This document shows, one piece after another, positions 25,751-35,049 of a stretch of DNA of 60,431 nucleotides (the stretch's first letter is position 1; the number at the start of each line of letters is the position of its first letter). The position numbers and the translations under genes are program-made. A model generated the notes under the pieces. The model ran no database searches. It was not told the DNA's origin and was given only the letters and a program-made list of their open reading frames with translations. The DNA comes from Streptomyces zinciresistens K42. GTDB taxonomy: Bacteria; Actinomycetota; Actinomycetes; Streptomycetales; Streptomycetaceae. The DNA is taken from positions 1 through 60,431 of the forward strand of contig NZ_AGBF01000026.1 in the NCBI RefSeq assembly GCF_000225525.1, given 5' to 3'.

Positions 25751-28344
25751 GCCAGTGCCCCTTCGATGGGCACATCGACGGCCGGCTCGTCCTCATCCAT
25801 CTGCCCCGGAGTGGTGTGGATGGCGTCGGCGGCTTCGTCGTCGGCCGGGATGAGCACCTTGATGCCGCCGATGCGCCGGCGCAGGTCGCGGTAGAGGCCC
25901 TCGCCGGCGCGCAGGCTGCGCTCGGCGTCGGACACGTTGAGAGGGCTCAGGTTCTCCGTGATCAGCTTGATCATCTCGTCGTCGGCGGGGTCGAGGTCGA
26001 TGAACTCGAGGCAGCGGGCGGCGAGGGTCTTGCTGCGGTGGCGGAAGACGAAGATGTGGCTGAGCAGGGCGCGGATCTTGTCGCCGATCTCGTTCTTCGG
26101 CCCGATGTCGTACGGGTCGTGCGAGCCCGCGTAAACCCCGGCGTTGTGTTTGCGGCCGTCGGCGATGATCTCGAGCAGAAGGTTGGAGCCCTCGGCGGAT
26201 GCGGTGAGCCACCAGCATTCGTCAAGGAACACCCCGGTGAACTCGGCCGGGTTGGAGAAGGCGACCTCGCGGCACAGCGCGGTGATCAGGTACATCAGTC
26301 GCCAGCCGAAACGTGTCTCCACCTCCAGGCTGCGCAGGCGGTGCTCGTCGAGTTCCTCCTTGCGTGGCAGGGCGAGGCGGTCGACGGCGAACACGATCGA
26401 GTCGGCGTTGCTGATCCTGACGACCGGCAGATTCGGATCGAAGATCGTGCGGCCCAAGTCCTTCTTGGCCAGGGCCCGCATCTTGCGGACGAGCTCGGAG
26501 GCCGCGGCGCGCACGGCTATGTCGTTCGGCTCGTCCGGGTCCGGAGTCTTGGCACGCAGGCCGAGGTTGGTGATGAGCGAGGTCATCGACGGGTTGGGGC
26601 CCAGGCGCGTGGTCTCGATGGCCTCGGCGAGCGTGACGCCTTCGACCGACATGCTGGCGATGTCGAGCAGGGGGGTGAGGAAGGACTCGCAGTAGCGGGC
26701 CGCGCGCGGGCCGCGGAAGACCCGCAGCGGGTCGAGGGAGACGCCGGCGGTCTCGTCGACGCGGATGATCTGGGTCTCGCCCGGGCAGGCCAGGGCGAAG
26801 CGGCTCCATTCCTGCTGCGGGGTGCGGTCGATCACCAGGGCGCGGCCGCGGCTTCGGGCCTGGCCCGCGCGGTGCCCGGTGGACAGGATCGAGTACATCG
26901 CGGTCTTGAGGGCGACACTCTTGCCGGAGCCGAGCTCGCCGACGAACGCGGCGCTCGCGCTGGCGTTGACGCGCGGGCCGTGGCTGAAGTCGATGAGGAC
27001 AGGGCGCACGCCGCCGCCGGACAGCTGCAGGCCGAACAGGGAGCCGGTGTCGTCGCCGAGGTTGGCGCCGCTGAACGGCATCGCCATGGCGAAGTCCCTG
27101 GCCAGCAGGTACTGGGTGAAGTCGAGGAGTGGCCGGGGCGTCTTGGTGCCGGGCAGCATCGCGTGGAAGAGCGGCACCTGGTCGCCGACGGGCCGGGTGA
27201 GGGTGTAGTCGTTGCCGCCGAAGTGGTGCTGCAGGGAGGCCGCGCGTTCGTTGGCCTCTTCCGGGGTGGCGCCCCACACACAGGTGACGACGGAAGCACG
27301 GATCTCGACCTCGGTGGCCGAGGAGGTCAGCCGGTCGCGGTACTCGTCCAGAGCGAAGGCGGCCTTGTCCAGACTCGCGGGAACGCCGGCGGTCTCGCCG
27401 TCGTACTCGCCGCGCTGGTGGGCCAGTTCGCGCTGCTGCCTGCGGGACTTCGGCTCGGCCTTCGAGCCGGCCTCGATGTTCAGGCGGACCGCCCAGTCGA
27501 CCGGGAAGCCGAAATCGTCCAGGGCGGCCAGGTACTCCGAGCCGGGGAACCGGAAGCTCTCTGGCATCTCGGCCAGGACGCTGAAGGCCTGGTAGCTGCT
27601 GCCGTGTTCGGTGGTCACCTTGGCGTACCGGCGGGCGAAGGGGTTCGAGGGGCCCTTACGGCGCTGGCCGCCGCGGCCGCCCTCGTCGAGAACGACCTGG
27701 GTGTGGGCGGCGACGGTGTGCCCCCGGCCGCGCAGGCCGCGGGGCGCTCCCTCTTCGGGGAACAGCGGCTCGTCCAGGCCGCGCCGTGCCGCATGTCCGT
27801 AGATCCACAGGATCTCGGCCTCGGTGGCGGCCTTGAGCTTGATACCGGCTGGCCACGAGGCGGCGAGGCGGTTGGCCTGGAGCAGGCGCTTGGCTTCCTC
27901 GGCCGCGGAGATGGGCGGGCTCGGCAGGCCGAGCGCGGCCATGAGCTCGACCTGGGCGGAGGAAGCAACAGCCTTGGCGGTCTGCTTGAGGTCCAGGTGC
28001 GGCAGAGGTATCGCCAGGAAGTCGACGCGCCCGGTGAGCTCGAGCCCGTCCAACTGGTCGAGCACCTTCAGGGAGAGGTCGACGTACTCCGGGCTCTTGT
28101 CCCAGTCGACGCCGGCGGTCATGCGCTTGACGACGGAGGCCGCGTCGACCTGCGGGCACAGGCTCAGAAGCAGGGCCTCGCCGCGCAACGCCTTGAAGAG
28201 CGCCTCGAGCGCGTCGAGGCGCTCCCGCTTGGTGGCTTTCGAACCGTGGGTGTAGTTCTCGCTGTCGACCTTCCACACGCCCCACGTGGCGGCGTTGGTC
28301 GTCCAGATGAGATGGCCGCTGATGTGCCGGACGGGGAGACGCAT
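25747..28344 (-). CDS. VirB4-like conjugation ATPase, 865 aa
   Basis: The N-terminal half has no clear motifs. The ATPase domain begins near residue 465 with Walker A AFVGELGSGKSVALKT, then ALVIDRTPQQEW, Walker B GVFLDECWWLTAS (~705) and HDPYDIGPKNEIGDKIRALL. VirB4 proteins energise assembly and transport of type IV secretion systems. Flanked by the PrgI-like and VirB6-like genes in the canonical Gram-positive order. Confidence 0.9.
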   Translation of the reverse strand: MRLPVRHISGHLIWTTNAATWGVWKVDSENYTHGSKATKRERLDALEALFKALRGEALLLSLCPQVDAASVVKRMTAGVDWDKSPEYVDLSLKVLDQLDGLELTGRVDFLAIPLPHLDLKQTAKAVASSAQVELMAALGLPSPPISAAEEAKRLLQANRLAASWPAGIKLKAATEAEILWIYGHAARRGLDEPLFPEEGAPRGLRGRGHTVAAHTQVVLDEGGRGGQRRKGPSNPFARRYAKVTTEHGSSYQAFSVLAEMPESFRFPGSEYLAALDDFGFPVDWAVRLNIEAGSKAEPKSRRQQRELAHQRGEYDGETAGVPASLDKAAFALDEYRDRLTSSATEVEIRASVVTCVWGATPEEANERAASLQHHFGGNDYTLTRPVGDQVPLFHAMLPGTKTPRPLLDFTQYLLARDFAMAMPFSGANLGDDTGSLFGLQLSGGGVRPVLIDFSHGPRVNASASAAFVGELGSGKSVALKTAMYSILSTGHRAGQARSRGRALVIDRTPQQEWSRFALACPGETQIIRVDETAGVSLDPLRVFRGPRAARYCESFLTPLLDIASMSVEGVTLAEAIETTRLGPNPSMTSLITNLGLRAKTPDPDEPNDIAVRAAASELVRKMRALAKKDLGRTIFDPNLPVVRISNADSIVFAVDRLALPRKEELDEHRLRSLEVETRFGWRLMYLITALCREVAFSNPAEFTGVFLDECWWLTASAEGSNLLLEIIADGRKHNAGVYAGSHDPYDIGPKNEIGDKIRALLSHIFVFRHRSKTLAARCLEFIDLDPADDEMIKLITENLSPLNVSDAERSLRAGEGLYRDLRRRIGGIKVLIPADDEAADAIHTTPGQMDEDEPAVDVPIEGALA

Positions 28345-28386
28345 GGGGAAGTCCTTCGTGAACAGGGCGCGCGCGGGGCAGCGGCG

Positions 28387-28998
28387 CTAGGGACGGGAGT
28401 TCTGGTCCTCGATCGAGGCGAGGAGGCTCTGCAGCTGGCTGCGCCCGCCGGTGCGCGGCGCCACCGTGCGCGCGGAGGTGGCTGGCGCGGTGGGCGTGGC
28501 GATCGGCGCGGGGCCGGCCGTCCGACGCGCAGGCCGTGTCGGTTCCGCGGCGCGCGGGGCCCGCGCCGGCGCGACGGCAACGGGTTCGTCGGTGGGCCGG
28601 CTGGTGACGCGGACGGTGCAGGTCGTGCGGGTCAGATGGGGGCGGGACTGCCGCTGCGGGCGGCCGGCGAGCCGCCCGCCCGCCGGCGCCGAGGCGTAGA
28701 CGAGCAGGGACCGCAGCGCGCGCGCCGGGTCCCGGCCGTCGATGCGCGCGTAGCGCAGCACCCAGGCCAGCCCCCACGGGAGCGCGATCATGATCAGGAT
28801 GTTCGCGAGACCGAAGTGGGCCCACAGGGCCTGCGTCAGGGCCAGGGAGCCGAAGACGACGACCATGGTGACGATCTGGGTGATCGTGTATGGGCCGCCC
28901 GGGATCCGTCCGGCGCCCGGGAGTTTGCCGATGACGAGCGGGTGCTTGCGGGCGCGGGTGTAGGAATGCCCGATGAGGTCTTCCTCGGACGCACTCAC
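28387..28998 (-). CDS. PrgI/VirB3-like membrane protein, 203 aa
   Basis: Two adjacent membrane segments (residues ~38-60 and ~63-82) after RARKHPLVIGKLPG, the pattern of small PrgI/VirB3-like proteins that sit before VirB4. The C-terminal half is Ala/Pro/Arg-rich and disordered. Overlaps the next upstream gene by four bases. Confidence 0.75.
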   Translation of the reverse strand: MSASEEDLIGHSYTRARKHPLVIGKLPGAGRIPGGPYTITQIVTMVVVFGSLALTQALWAHFGLANILIMIALPWGLAWVLRYARIDGRDPARALRSLLVYASAPAGGRLAGRPQRQSRPHLTRTTCTVRVTSRPTDEPVAVAPARAPRAAEPTRPARRTAGPAPIATPTAPATSARTVAPRTGGRSQLQSLLASIEDQNSRP

Positions 28999-29318
28999 AG
29001 CAGCGCCCTGACGTCACCGGTCCCGGGACCGGGCACCTGCACGGAGGCGCTGGCAGTGTCCTCGATCTCCGAGCCGACCTTGGTCTGCAGCGACGGCAGG
29101 TTGGCGATGCCCCACATCACGAGGGCGCCCAGGAGGAACGCGACGAGCGTGGCCACCCAGGACTTGGTCCTCCAGTACGCCATCGCGACGGCGGCGAGCA
29201 CCATCACACCCACGACCAGCTTGATGAGCGTGCCGATCTGGTTGGTCTTGAGGGTGGCCCAGTCGAGCAGGTCGCCGGCGAGGACGACGGTGTTGGGGTC
29301 AGCAGTCAGCGTGTGCAT
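28995..29318 (-). CDS. Small two-TM transfer protein (VirB2-like position), 107 aa
   Basis: Two hydrophobic helices (residues ~30-48 and ~55-72) flanked by a short N-terminus and a soluble tail. Size, position and topology fit pilin-like or TrbC-like subunits, but sequence alone does not prove it. Confidence 0.7.
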   Translation of the reverse strand: MHTLTADPNTVVLAGDLLDWATLKTNQIGTLIKLVVGVMVLAAVAMAYWRTKSWVATLVAFLLGALVMWGIANLPSLQTKVGSEIEDTASASVQVPGPGTGDVRALL

Positions 29319-29350
29319 GAACGATTCCTCTTTCGGTCGTGGCGACGTGG

Positions 29351-30460
29351 TCAGCTGCCGGACGGCGGCGCGGAACCGCCGGGCGTGGAAGGAGCCGAAG
29401 GGGCGGAGGGCGCCGCCGAGTTCGGTGCGCTGGACGGCTTGCTCGTCGCGGCGGTGGCCGGTGCGTCGTCGAGGGAGGAGACCTCCCAGCGCCCGGCGCG
29501 CGCGGTCAGGCCGAGCGCGTAGGTGAGGGGGAAGGTGTTGCCGTCCGCGTCGGTGGCGTCGATGGAGACCAGCAGGCGCCTGCGGACGCCGTCGCCGGGC
29601 ACCTTCGTGCCGGCGTTGTCCTCAGAGTTGTCCTGGACGCTGGTGAGCTTGATCGAGGTGTAGGGGGTCGGCACCACGGGGGAGAGGTGGACGCCGGGGG
29701 ACGTGTAGCGGTCGAGCTCGCCCTGGCCGGCGACGTACGCCTTCAGGAAGGAGGCCGCGGTGTCGGACGCGGGGTCGGAGCTCCCGCTCCCGCGCGAGGT
29801 GGGGTATCCGAGGTCACCGGGCTTGAGCGCGGCGGGCGCCGCGACCTGCGCCGGCAAGGACACCGCGGTGTACGCGCTGGTGTCGTCGGAGCCGGTCGAC
29901 TGCACGCCGACCCGGAAGTACTGCACGCCGGCGTCCGTGTAGCCGCCCTTCTTGGACTTCGCCGCGACGTTGACCGCCACGGTGACGCTCCAATAGCCGG
30001 GGGAGACCTCGCGGGCGTCCATCGCCTGGGTCCGCAGGGCACTTCGAGTCCCGGCCGGGTGTGTGAGGGCCACGCTGCCCGAGTAGTACGGGGCCAGGTT
30101 CTGCTCCGTCCCCTCTCCCGCCTCCAGGTAGGCGCCCACGAACAACTGCGCGAACCCGGCTGGGCCGGTGGAGGCGCTCGACTTGACCGCGGGCGTCGCC
30201 TTGGCCGCGCTCTGGGCAGGTGCCGACGAGCCGAACAGGGCCATGACCCCGATCAGCGGGCCGGAGGCGATCAGCGCCCAGGTGCCTGCCCGGGCCAGCC
30301 GCGTCAGACCGGCGAGCCCGGCCGTACTGGTCTTCCACCCGATGGACTGCTGCTCGTCGACGTCGTCCTGCTCGGTCTGGGCCGGCTCGCTGGTCTCGGC
30401 GACCGAGTCCTCGGGCCAGTCCTGCTGCTCGCGGCGAGCCTTGCGGCGTGCCCGCTTCAC
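29351..30460 (-). CDS. TcpC/VirB8-like conjugal transfer protein, 369 aa
   Basis: A cytoplasmic charged N-terminus, one membrane segment (~65-80), then two NTF2-like domains. The first is marked by FAQLFVGAYLEAGEG and YWSVTVAVNVA, the second by AASFLKAYVAGQG and RWEVSSLDD. TcpC is the scaffold VirB8 equivalent of Gram-positive systems. The GTG start overlaps the stop of the upstream gene. Confidence 0.83.
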   Translation of the reverse strand: MKRARRKARREQQDWPEDSVAETSEPAQTEQDDVDEQQSIGWKTSTAGLAGLTRLARAGTWALIASGPLIGVMALFGSSAPAQSAAKATPAVKSSASTGPAGFAQLFVGAYLEAGEGTEQNLAPYYSGSVALTHPAGTRSALRTQAMDAREVSPGYWSVTVAVNVAAKSKKGGYTDAGVQYFRVGVQSTGSDDTSAYTAVSLPAQVAAPAALKPGDLGYPTSRGSGSSDPASDTAASFLKAYVAGQGELDRYTSPGVHLSPVVPTPYTSIKLTSVQDNSEDNAGTKVPGDGVRRRLLVSIDATDADGNTFPLTYALGLTARAGRWEVSSLDDAPATAATSKPSSAPNSAAPSAPSAPSTPGGSAPPSGS

Positions 30461-30738
30461 GACACGCTCCGCTGGGCCTGGGCCGTCAGGAGCTCGGCGA
30501 TGCGGGACTTCAGCTGCTCGGGGGTGCGCGCCTTGAGCGCCTCCCAGGACTGGAGCGCGGGTTCCGAGTCGTTGTCGAGGAACTGGCGCATCTGCTCGTG
30601 CACCGTCCGGTCGAGGGGGTCCCGCACCAACGCGGTCCCCAGGCGGGTCGCGGTGATGCGAGCGGAGGCCACGCGGGTCTCGTCCTCATCGGCCAGAGGA
30701 CCGGAGCGGGCGGGACCGGTGAAGGGGGCGGCAGCCAT
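30457..30738 (-). CDS. Hypothetical protein, first gene of T4SS operon, 93 aa
   Basis: A soluble, helical product (HEQMRQFLDNDSEPALQSWE, then TPEQLKSRIAELLTAQ). Overlaps TcpC by four bases. The shared TGTCACAC element lies ~60 bp upstream. Function unknown. Confidence 0.7.
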   Translation of the reverse strand: MAAAPFTGPARSGPLADEDETRVASARITATRLGTALVRDPLDRTVHEQMRQFLDNDSEPALQSWEALKARTPEQLKSRIAELLTAQAQRSVS

Positions 30739-30798
30739 GGAGTACTCCCGTGAAATCGGTGGTCAGAGTGGGGAAGAGGGCCGTACGCGGATCACCCG

Positions 30799-30829
30799 TA
30801 GAGGTGTGGTTTCGGCCCGCCGTGTGACA
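30799..30829 (-). promoter_or_regulatory. Shared upstream element of transfer operons, copy B
   Basis: Read leftward: TGTCACACGGCGG, CGAAACCACACCTC, TACGGG. Matches copy A at 20301-20337 over most of its length. Confidence 0.55.
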
Positions 30830-30846
30830 GAGGAGGGCGGAAAACT

Positions 30847-31782
30847 TCAGGCGGCCGACCGCCGCGTCTGAAGCGCCGCCTCGCGCAGCGGGCGGACGGC
30901 ACGGCTGGCCCGCTGACGCAGGCGCGCGCCTTCACTGCCCATCGACCGCCGGGTACGGGGGGTGCGCTCGGGGGTGGCGGAGGAATCGAGGTAGTAGCTC
31001 GCGATCCGCTGCGCGTCGGAGATCTTCAGCGCCTGGATGTCGACCGCCCACATCACCAGGGAGAGCAGTTCGGCGCGGGGGTCGTCGGAGCTGAGCTCCG
31101 GCTCGTCGCGGCTGACGATCTCCAGCTCGACCGCGCGCACCAGGCAGTCGGCCAGCTGCGCCTGCGTCGCCGGGTCGGGACCGACGGACGGCAGCAGTGC
31201 CGCGGCCCGGTCGCCGGCGAGCGGCAGCAGCGTGTCCCCTATCTCCTGCAGCACCGAGCGGTTGTCGTAGTCGGCGGCCAGGGTCTTCTGCGCCAGGACG
31301 AGCGTGTCCATCGCGATGTTCGCGAAGACGCCCCGCGGTCGCCGCTCGAGCGGGTAGGTGCCCACGACCTCGAACAGCGCGCTGAACATCGACGAGACGA
31401 TGTCGTCCCATCGGATCCCGTCACGCTGCTGCGACTTGGCCATCGACACGGCCTTGGGCAGCATCACGCGCGCAGCGGTGCACCAGGCGAGGTCGCGGTC
31501 GGACCCCGATTCCTGGACCCGCCGCAGCAGGAAGAGCATCGCCTGGTCGTGCTGTTCCCAGGCGCCACGACGGAAGAGACCGGTGATCCGGTCCACCACG
31601 TCCTGCGGGGTGCGAGCGCCCTCGAAGTGGAGGTGTTCGTGCGACCAGTGCGCGACGGCGTCGCCGGCGCGGGTGCTTTCGCACAGGACCGCCCAGTCGC
31701 GGTTCAGGCTCCGCAGGGTGCTGGAGCCCTCGTCAGTGGCCGAGGCGGACAGAGAGCTGAGGGTGTTGGTGATGTGCGACAT
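30847..31782 (-). CDS. Sigma-factor-like protein, 311 aa
   Basis: ATG 31782 is chosen because AAGGA lies upstream and the longer frame has no such site. The middle (WCTAARVMLPKAVSMAKSQQ, then WDDIVSSMFSALFEVVGTYP, then RPRGVFANIAMDTL) follows the helix pattern of sigma70 region 2. LSLVMWAVDIQALKISDAQR resembles the start of region 4, but the expected recognition helix is poor. It may be a degenerate sigma factor or an RNA-polymerase-binding regulator. Located between the T4SS operon and the putative origin. Confidence 0.6.
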   Translation of the reverse strand: MSHITNTLSSLSASATDEGSSTLRSLNRDWAVLCESTRAGDAVAHWSHEHLHFEGARTPQDVVDRITGLFRRGAWEQHDQAMLFLLRRVQESGSDRDLAWCTAARVMLPKAVSMAKSQQRDGIRWDDIVSSMFSALFEVVGTYPLERRPRGVFANIAMDTLVLAQKTLAADYDNRSVLQEIGDTLLPLAGDRAAALLPSVGPDPATQAQLADCLVRAVELEIVSRDEPELSSDDPRAELLSLVMWAVDIQALKISDAQRIASYYLDSSATPERTPRTRRSMGSEGARLRQRASRAVRPLREAALQTRRSAA

Positions 31783-32854
31783 CCGTGACCGTCCTTCGTC
31801 ATCCGGTGGGGATGCCGCTGACGATCTTTTGACCCCCCTTGTCCGCGGTCTGACCACGTGGGGCGGCGAGGACTGTCAAGGAGAAACACGTCGAATCGCG
31901 CTCTGCGGCGACGTGGGCTGCACACCTGGACAAGGGGTGCGCACGAGGTGCGCGTGCCGGTGCGCGCACCTGGACAAGGGGGTGCGCACCGGTGCGCGTC
32001 GGTGCGCACCGAGAGGGCGGAAGGGGGCGCGCCGGTGCGGTCCGACGCCGCACCGCATCGGCGCGCCCGTGCGGTTCCCCGCGGGGTGCGCGCGCCGCCG
32101 GTGCGCGATGCGCGCCGTACCCGTGCGCGATGCGCGCCGTACCCGCGCGCGAGAGACCGGGCGCCGCACGGTCTGGCGTCCCGGGCAAACGCCCGTGCGG
32201 CGCCCAGTGCGTGGGGCCCAGACCCGCTGCGCCCGCTTCGTCTGCCCTCAGGCCAGAGAATATGACGCAGGGTGACTGGCGAGGCGGGGAAGAGCAGCGC
32301 CGGGTTTCGTGAGACGAACTGCCGTCCGCCCGGGTCGGCCGCTACCTGGCCAAGGACGCCGGCCTGCGGTAGCGGACGTGGACAAGGGGGTCACGCCGGA
32401 GGTTGCAGAGGTGGACAAGGGGCGGAAGGGGGGATTCCGCGAGCTGGACAAGGGGGTGCCACGGAAGGCGCCAGGAACGTGGACAAGGGGGCGATGCGCG
32501 GAATAGGGGCCGAATCCGCAGGACCTGCTTCGCCTGTCGGCGGTGACACATGGTCACCGGCGCCCGTGAGGGGGAACGGCGGTACCGAAGGCTTCTGGAG
32601 TGCTGCCGGCACTCTCAAGTACCGGCGCGCGGCACGGCTGACTGAGTGCGCGTCGGCTCCGGGAGACGTGCGGCAGTGCGCGCGCCGCGCGCCGGCACAG
32701 TCAGCGCGTGCGTGCCGGAGGGAGGACCGTGCGCGCACCGTGCGCCCGAGGCGCGCGCACCACGGTGCGCTGGACCGCGCGGCGGGACGCGCACCTCGCT
32801 GGCGCGCGTCCCGCCGCGCGCCAGCCAAAGCGCGGGGGATCGCGGCCGCGCGCA
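31783..32854. other. Putative replication origin (iteron region)
   Basis: About 1.07 kb without a credible gene. Seven copies of GGACAAGGGG occur: 31835-31844 (inverted), 31928, 31972, 32380, 32413, 32456 and 32481. On the other strand each reads CCCCTTGTCC. Four are followed by A and three of those make TTGTCCAC, close to the Streptomyces DnaA box TTGTCCACA. GTGCGC-rich palindromes (GGTGCGCACC at 31982-31991) fill the space. The flanking Rep-like gene supports an origin; no experiment does. Confidence 0.55.
32101..32144. repeat. 22-bp tandem duplication in the origin region
   Basis: Two perfect adjacent copies of a 22-bp unit containing GTGCGCGATGCGCG and ending GTACCC. Confidence 0.85.
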
Positions 32855-34576
32855 TCATCCGGCAGCCTCGGCGCGCAGTTCCCTGGCCCGGTGGCGCGCG
32901 CACACACTGCGGGTCGGAATCGCCGGCCGGTCGCACGTTTCCCCGCGCCAGCCGGAGCACCGCCGCGCCGGGCCGGGATGCCGTGCGACGGCCCGCGCCG
33001 GCCGGCTCGCTTCCCGGCAGAGCCTGCACATCCGATCAGCGAGTGCGGGACCGACCAACCGGATCCGGCAGCCGCACTCCCGGCAGACGGAGAGGTCCGC
33101 GGGCGCCGGCGGGGCGGCGGCGTTGCCGAGCACCGGGCGCCGCGGAGCCGGTGGCACGCATTCGGCACACGTGACGCCGGGCCCGCCCAGACCGTGGTCG
33201 GGACATTGCCCCAGCTCGATCCGGCGCTCCCGCTCGAGCTCCCGTCGACGTGCGGCGCGGATGTCCGCACATGCCGCGCAGGGCTCCCCGCTCGGCCACA
33301 TCACTCCGCTCTCGCAGGCCAGATGCCCGCAGCCCCACCTCGGCAGAGCCACCCCCATCAGCCACCGGGCCGGGTCCTTGATGTCCGACAGAAACACCCC
33401 GGCGAAGCGGCTACGCAAGCGCTGCCGAAGCCGCTCGGAGTCACATCCGTGATCGAGCTGGCGGCCGACCTCGCGGGCGATCCGCCGCTGCATGAACGTG
33501 TTCGCCCGCTCGTACAGCACCTGCACGGGTTCGAGGACCTCGACAATGCGCGGGTGCAGCGTCAGCGGCGGGCCGTCGTAGTGGCCGCGGGCGGCTGGGG
33601 ATGCCTGAGAGCGGGGTAGTTCCTGCTCCGCGCGGAGCGCGAAACCGTCCTGGGCCTGGTCCTGCGCAGGGTTCGAGCCCGAGTTATCCACAGGCCGAGC
33701 GCCCTTGTCTACCTGTACTTCGCCTACGGCGGGTGAGTCAGGGCGGCGCTCGTCATCAGGTCGGTCAATCCTGTGGTCTTCCTTAGTCGCGAGCGATCCC
33801 TCACCGGCTTCCAGACCCGATCCCTCATCAAGACGCGAAGACGGCGAGGTGCTCTCCACAGGCGAGGAGGGTTGGGTGCTGCCCGGGGCCGGGGGCACGT
33901 CATGGGCGATGAACTGGTGCCGCCCCTGCACGCCCGACCTGCGCAGCACGGTCACCCAGCCGGCATCCTCCAGAGCATCCACGACCTTCCCCGCAGACAC
34001 CGCGGACAGTGTCGTCCCCGCGCGCGCACCGGAGTGGTGGTAGAGGTGTCCGGCGAGCTCGCCTTCGGTGAGAGGAATGCGCTGTACCTGGGCGAAGCAG
34101 AGCACCGCGTATGCACGCAACTGCCGCGGGGTCAGGTCCTCGCATGCGGCGACGGGCAGCCAGATGAACCGTTCGTCCCGCTGTATCGGCCGTACACGGC
34201 GCTGCGCCGTGGTGCCGCACCCGCCAGGCAGCGACCGTCGCTGGTTGACGGGGAGCTCGATCACCCCGTCCGGCCCGGGCCTGCGCAGTTGGGCAATGCC
34301 GCGTTCGACGGAGGACCGCGACAGCCCGAGGTACGACGCGAGCACCGTGGTGCCTGCGGTACAGCCTTCCGGGCGCTGCCCGAGCGCCTTGATCTTCATG
34401 TAGACGGCCAGAGCCACGTCCGCGTAGTACGGGGACTCGACCAACCGCAGCGGCACCTTGACACGCTGACGCCGTACGGGCGCCTGACTGCTGGACAGGC
34501 AGGACGAATCCGCGGGCCGCGGTCGAGGCGCCGGACCTGCAACGGACGTGGTGGTGAGGGGCAGGGAACTGGACAC
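32855..34576 (-). CDS. Rep-like protein with two winged helices and zinc-finger tail, 573 aa
   Basis: Start GTG 34576 follows GGGAG. Winged helix 1 (residues ~40-115) has YYADVALAVYMKIKALGQ and LASYLGLSRSSVERGIAQL. Winged helix 2 (~150-225) has LRAYAVLCFAQVQRIPLTEG and VVDALEDAGWVTVL. The disordered middle is Ser/Pro-rich. The C-terminus holds four cysteine pairs (CGHLAC, CAACAD, CRECGC, CRLC). Two winged helices plus adjacent iterons fit a plasmid initiator, although a regulator is possible. Confidence 0.65.
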   Translation of the reverse strand: MSSSLPLTTTSVAGPAPRPRPADSSCLSSSQAPVRRQRVKVPLRLVESPYYADVALAVYMKIKALGQRPEGCTAGTTVLASYLGLSRSSVERGIAQLRRPGPDGVIELPVNQRRSLPGGCGTTAQRRVRPIQRDERFIWLPVAACEDLTPRQLRAYAVLCFAQVQRIPLTEGELAGHLYHHSGARAGTTLSAVSAGKVVDALEDAGWVTVLRRSGVQGRHQFIAHDVPPAPGSTQPSSPVESTSPSSRLDEGSGLEAGEGSLATKEDHRIDRPDDERRPDSPAVGEVQVDKGARPVDNSGSNPAQDQAQDGFALRAEQELPRSQASPAARGHYDGPPLTLHPRIVEVLEPVQVLYERANTFMQRRIAREVGRQLDHGCDSERLRQRLRSRFAGVFLSDIKDPARWLMGVALPRWGCGHLACESGVMWPSGEPCAACADIRAARRRELERERRIELGQCPDHGLGGPGVTCAECVPPAPRRPVLGNAAAPPAPADLSVCRECGCRIRLVGPALADRMCRLCREASRPARAVARHPGPARRCSGWRGETCDRPAIPTRSVCARHRARELRAEAAG

Positions 34577-35049
34577 ACTTCTCCCGCGCACCGTTGCCGG
34601 AGTGACGATCCGTCGACGGTGCGCTCGAGCCGCCGCCTCTGCGGGATGGGTGCAGAGACGGCCTTGCAGATGGGACCATGCGCCCCGCTGCGATCAGAGG
34701 GGATGTCAACCCCGGCGCGCTCGCGGTACAGCGTGCTGTGCCGCGAGCGCACCTGCTGACGGGCGGCGTGTGCCGTGCAGCAGAGCGCGGGCAGCCTTGG
34801 CGAAGGTGGGAGGGAGGCGCGGCGCGTCCCTTCGCCTTCTCGGCCAAGAGAGCGGATCAGCCAGCGAAAACCGTTGGACAGAGCGAAGAGCCTGCTCTCG
34901 GCCCCTTCGTCGACGACGGCGACACAGAAGCCGCTGAACGCCCCGAACTGGACCAAACGGTTGTCACGGAATGTGACACCGAGGTGACCATTGGGGGGTG
35001 AATGGCCGAGAACGGCGGTCCCGGGCGCCTGCTGAGCTGACAAAAGCCA
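34577..35049. other. Non-coding gap upstream of Rep-like gene
   Basis: No credible gene. It contains the short palindrome TGTCAC-GGAAT-GTGACA at about 34969-34985. Open frames here are GC-driven and lack ribosome-binding sites. Confidence 0.5.

Noticed and set aside
25816..29526. A 1236-codon plus-strand open frame
   Set aside because: Antisense to VirB4 and its neighbours. No domain motif or ribosome site; a GC artefact.
32101..32144. CRISPR-like repeat
   Set aside because: Only two adjacent copies without spacers and no cas genes in the window.
33683..33694. TTATCCACAGG, a DnaA-box-like site
   Set aside because: It lies inside the Rep-like coding region, and single boxes occur by chance.
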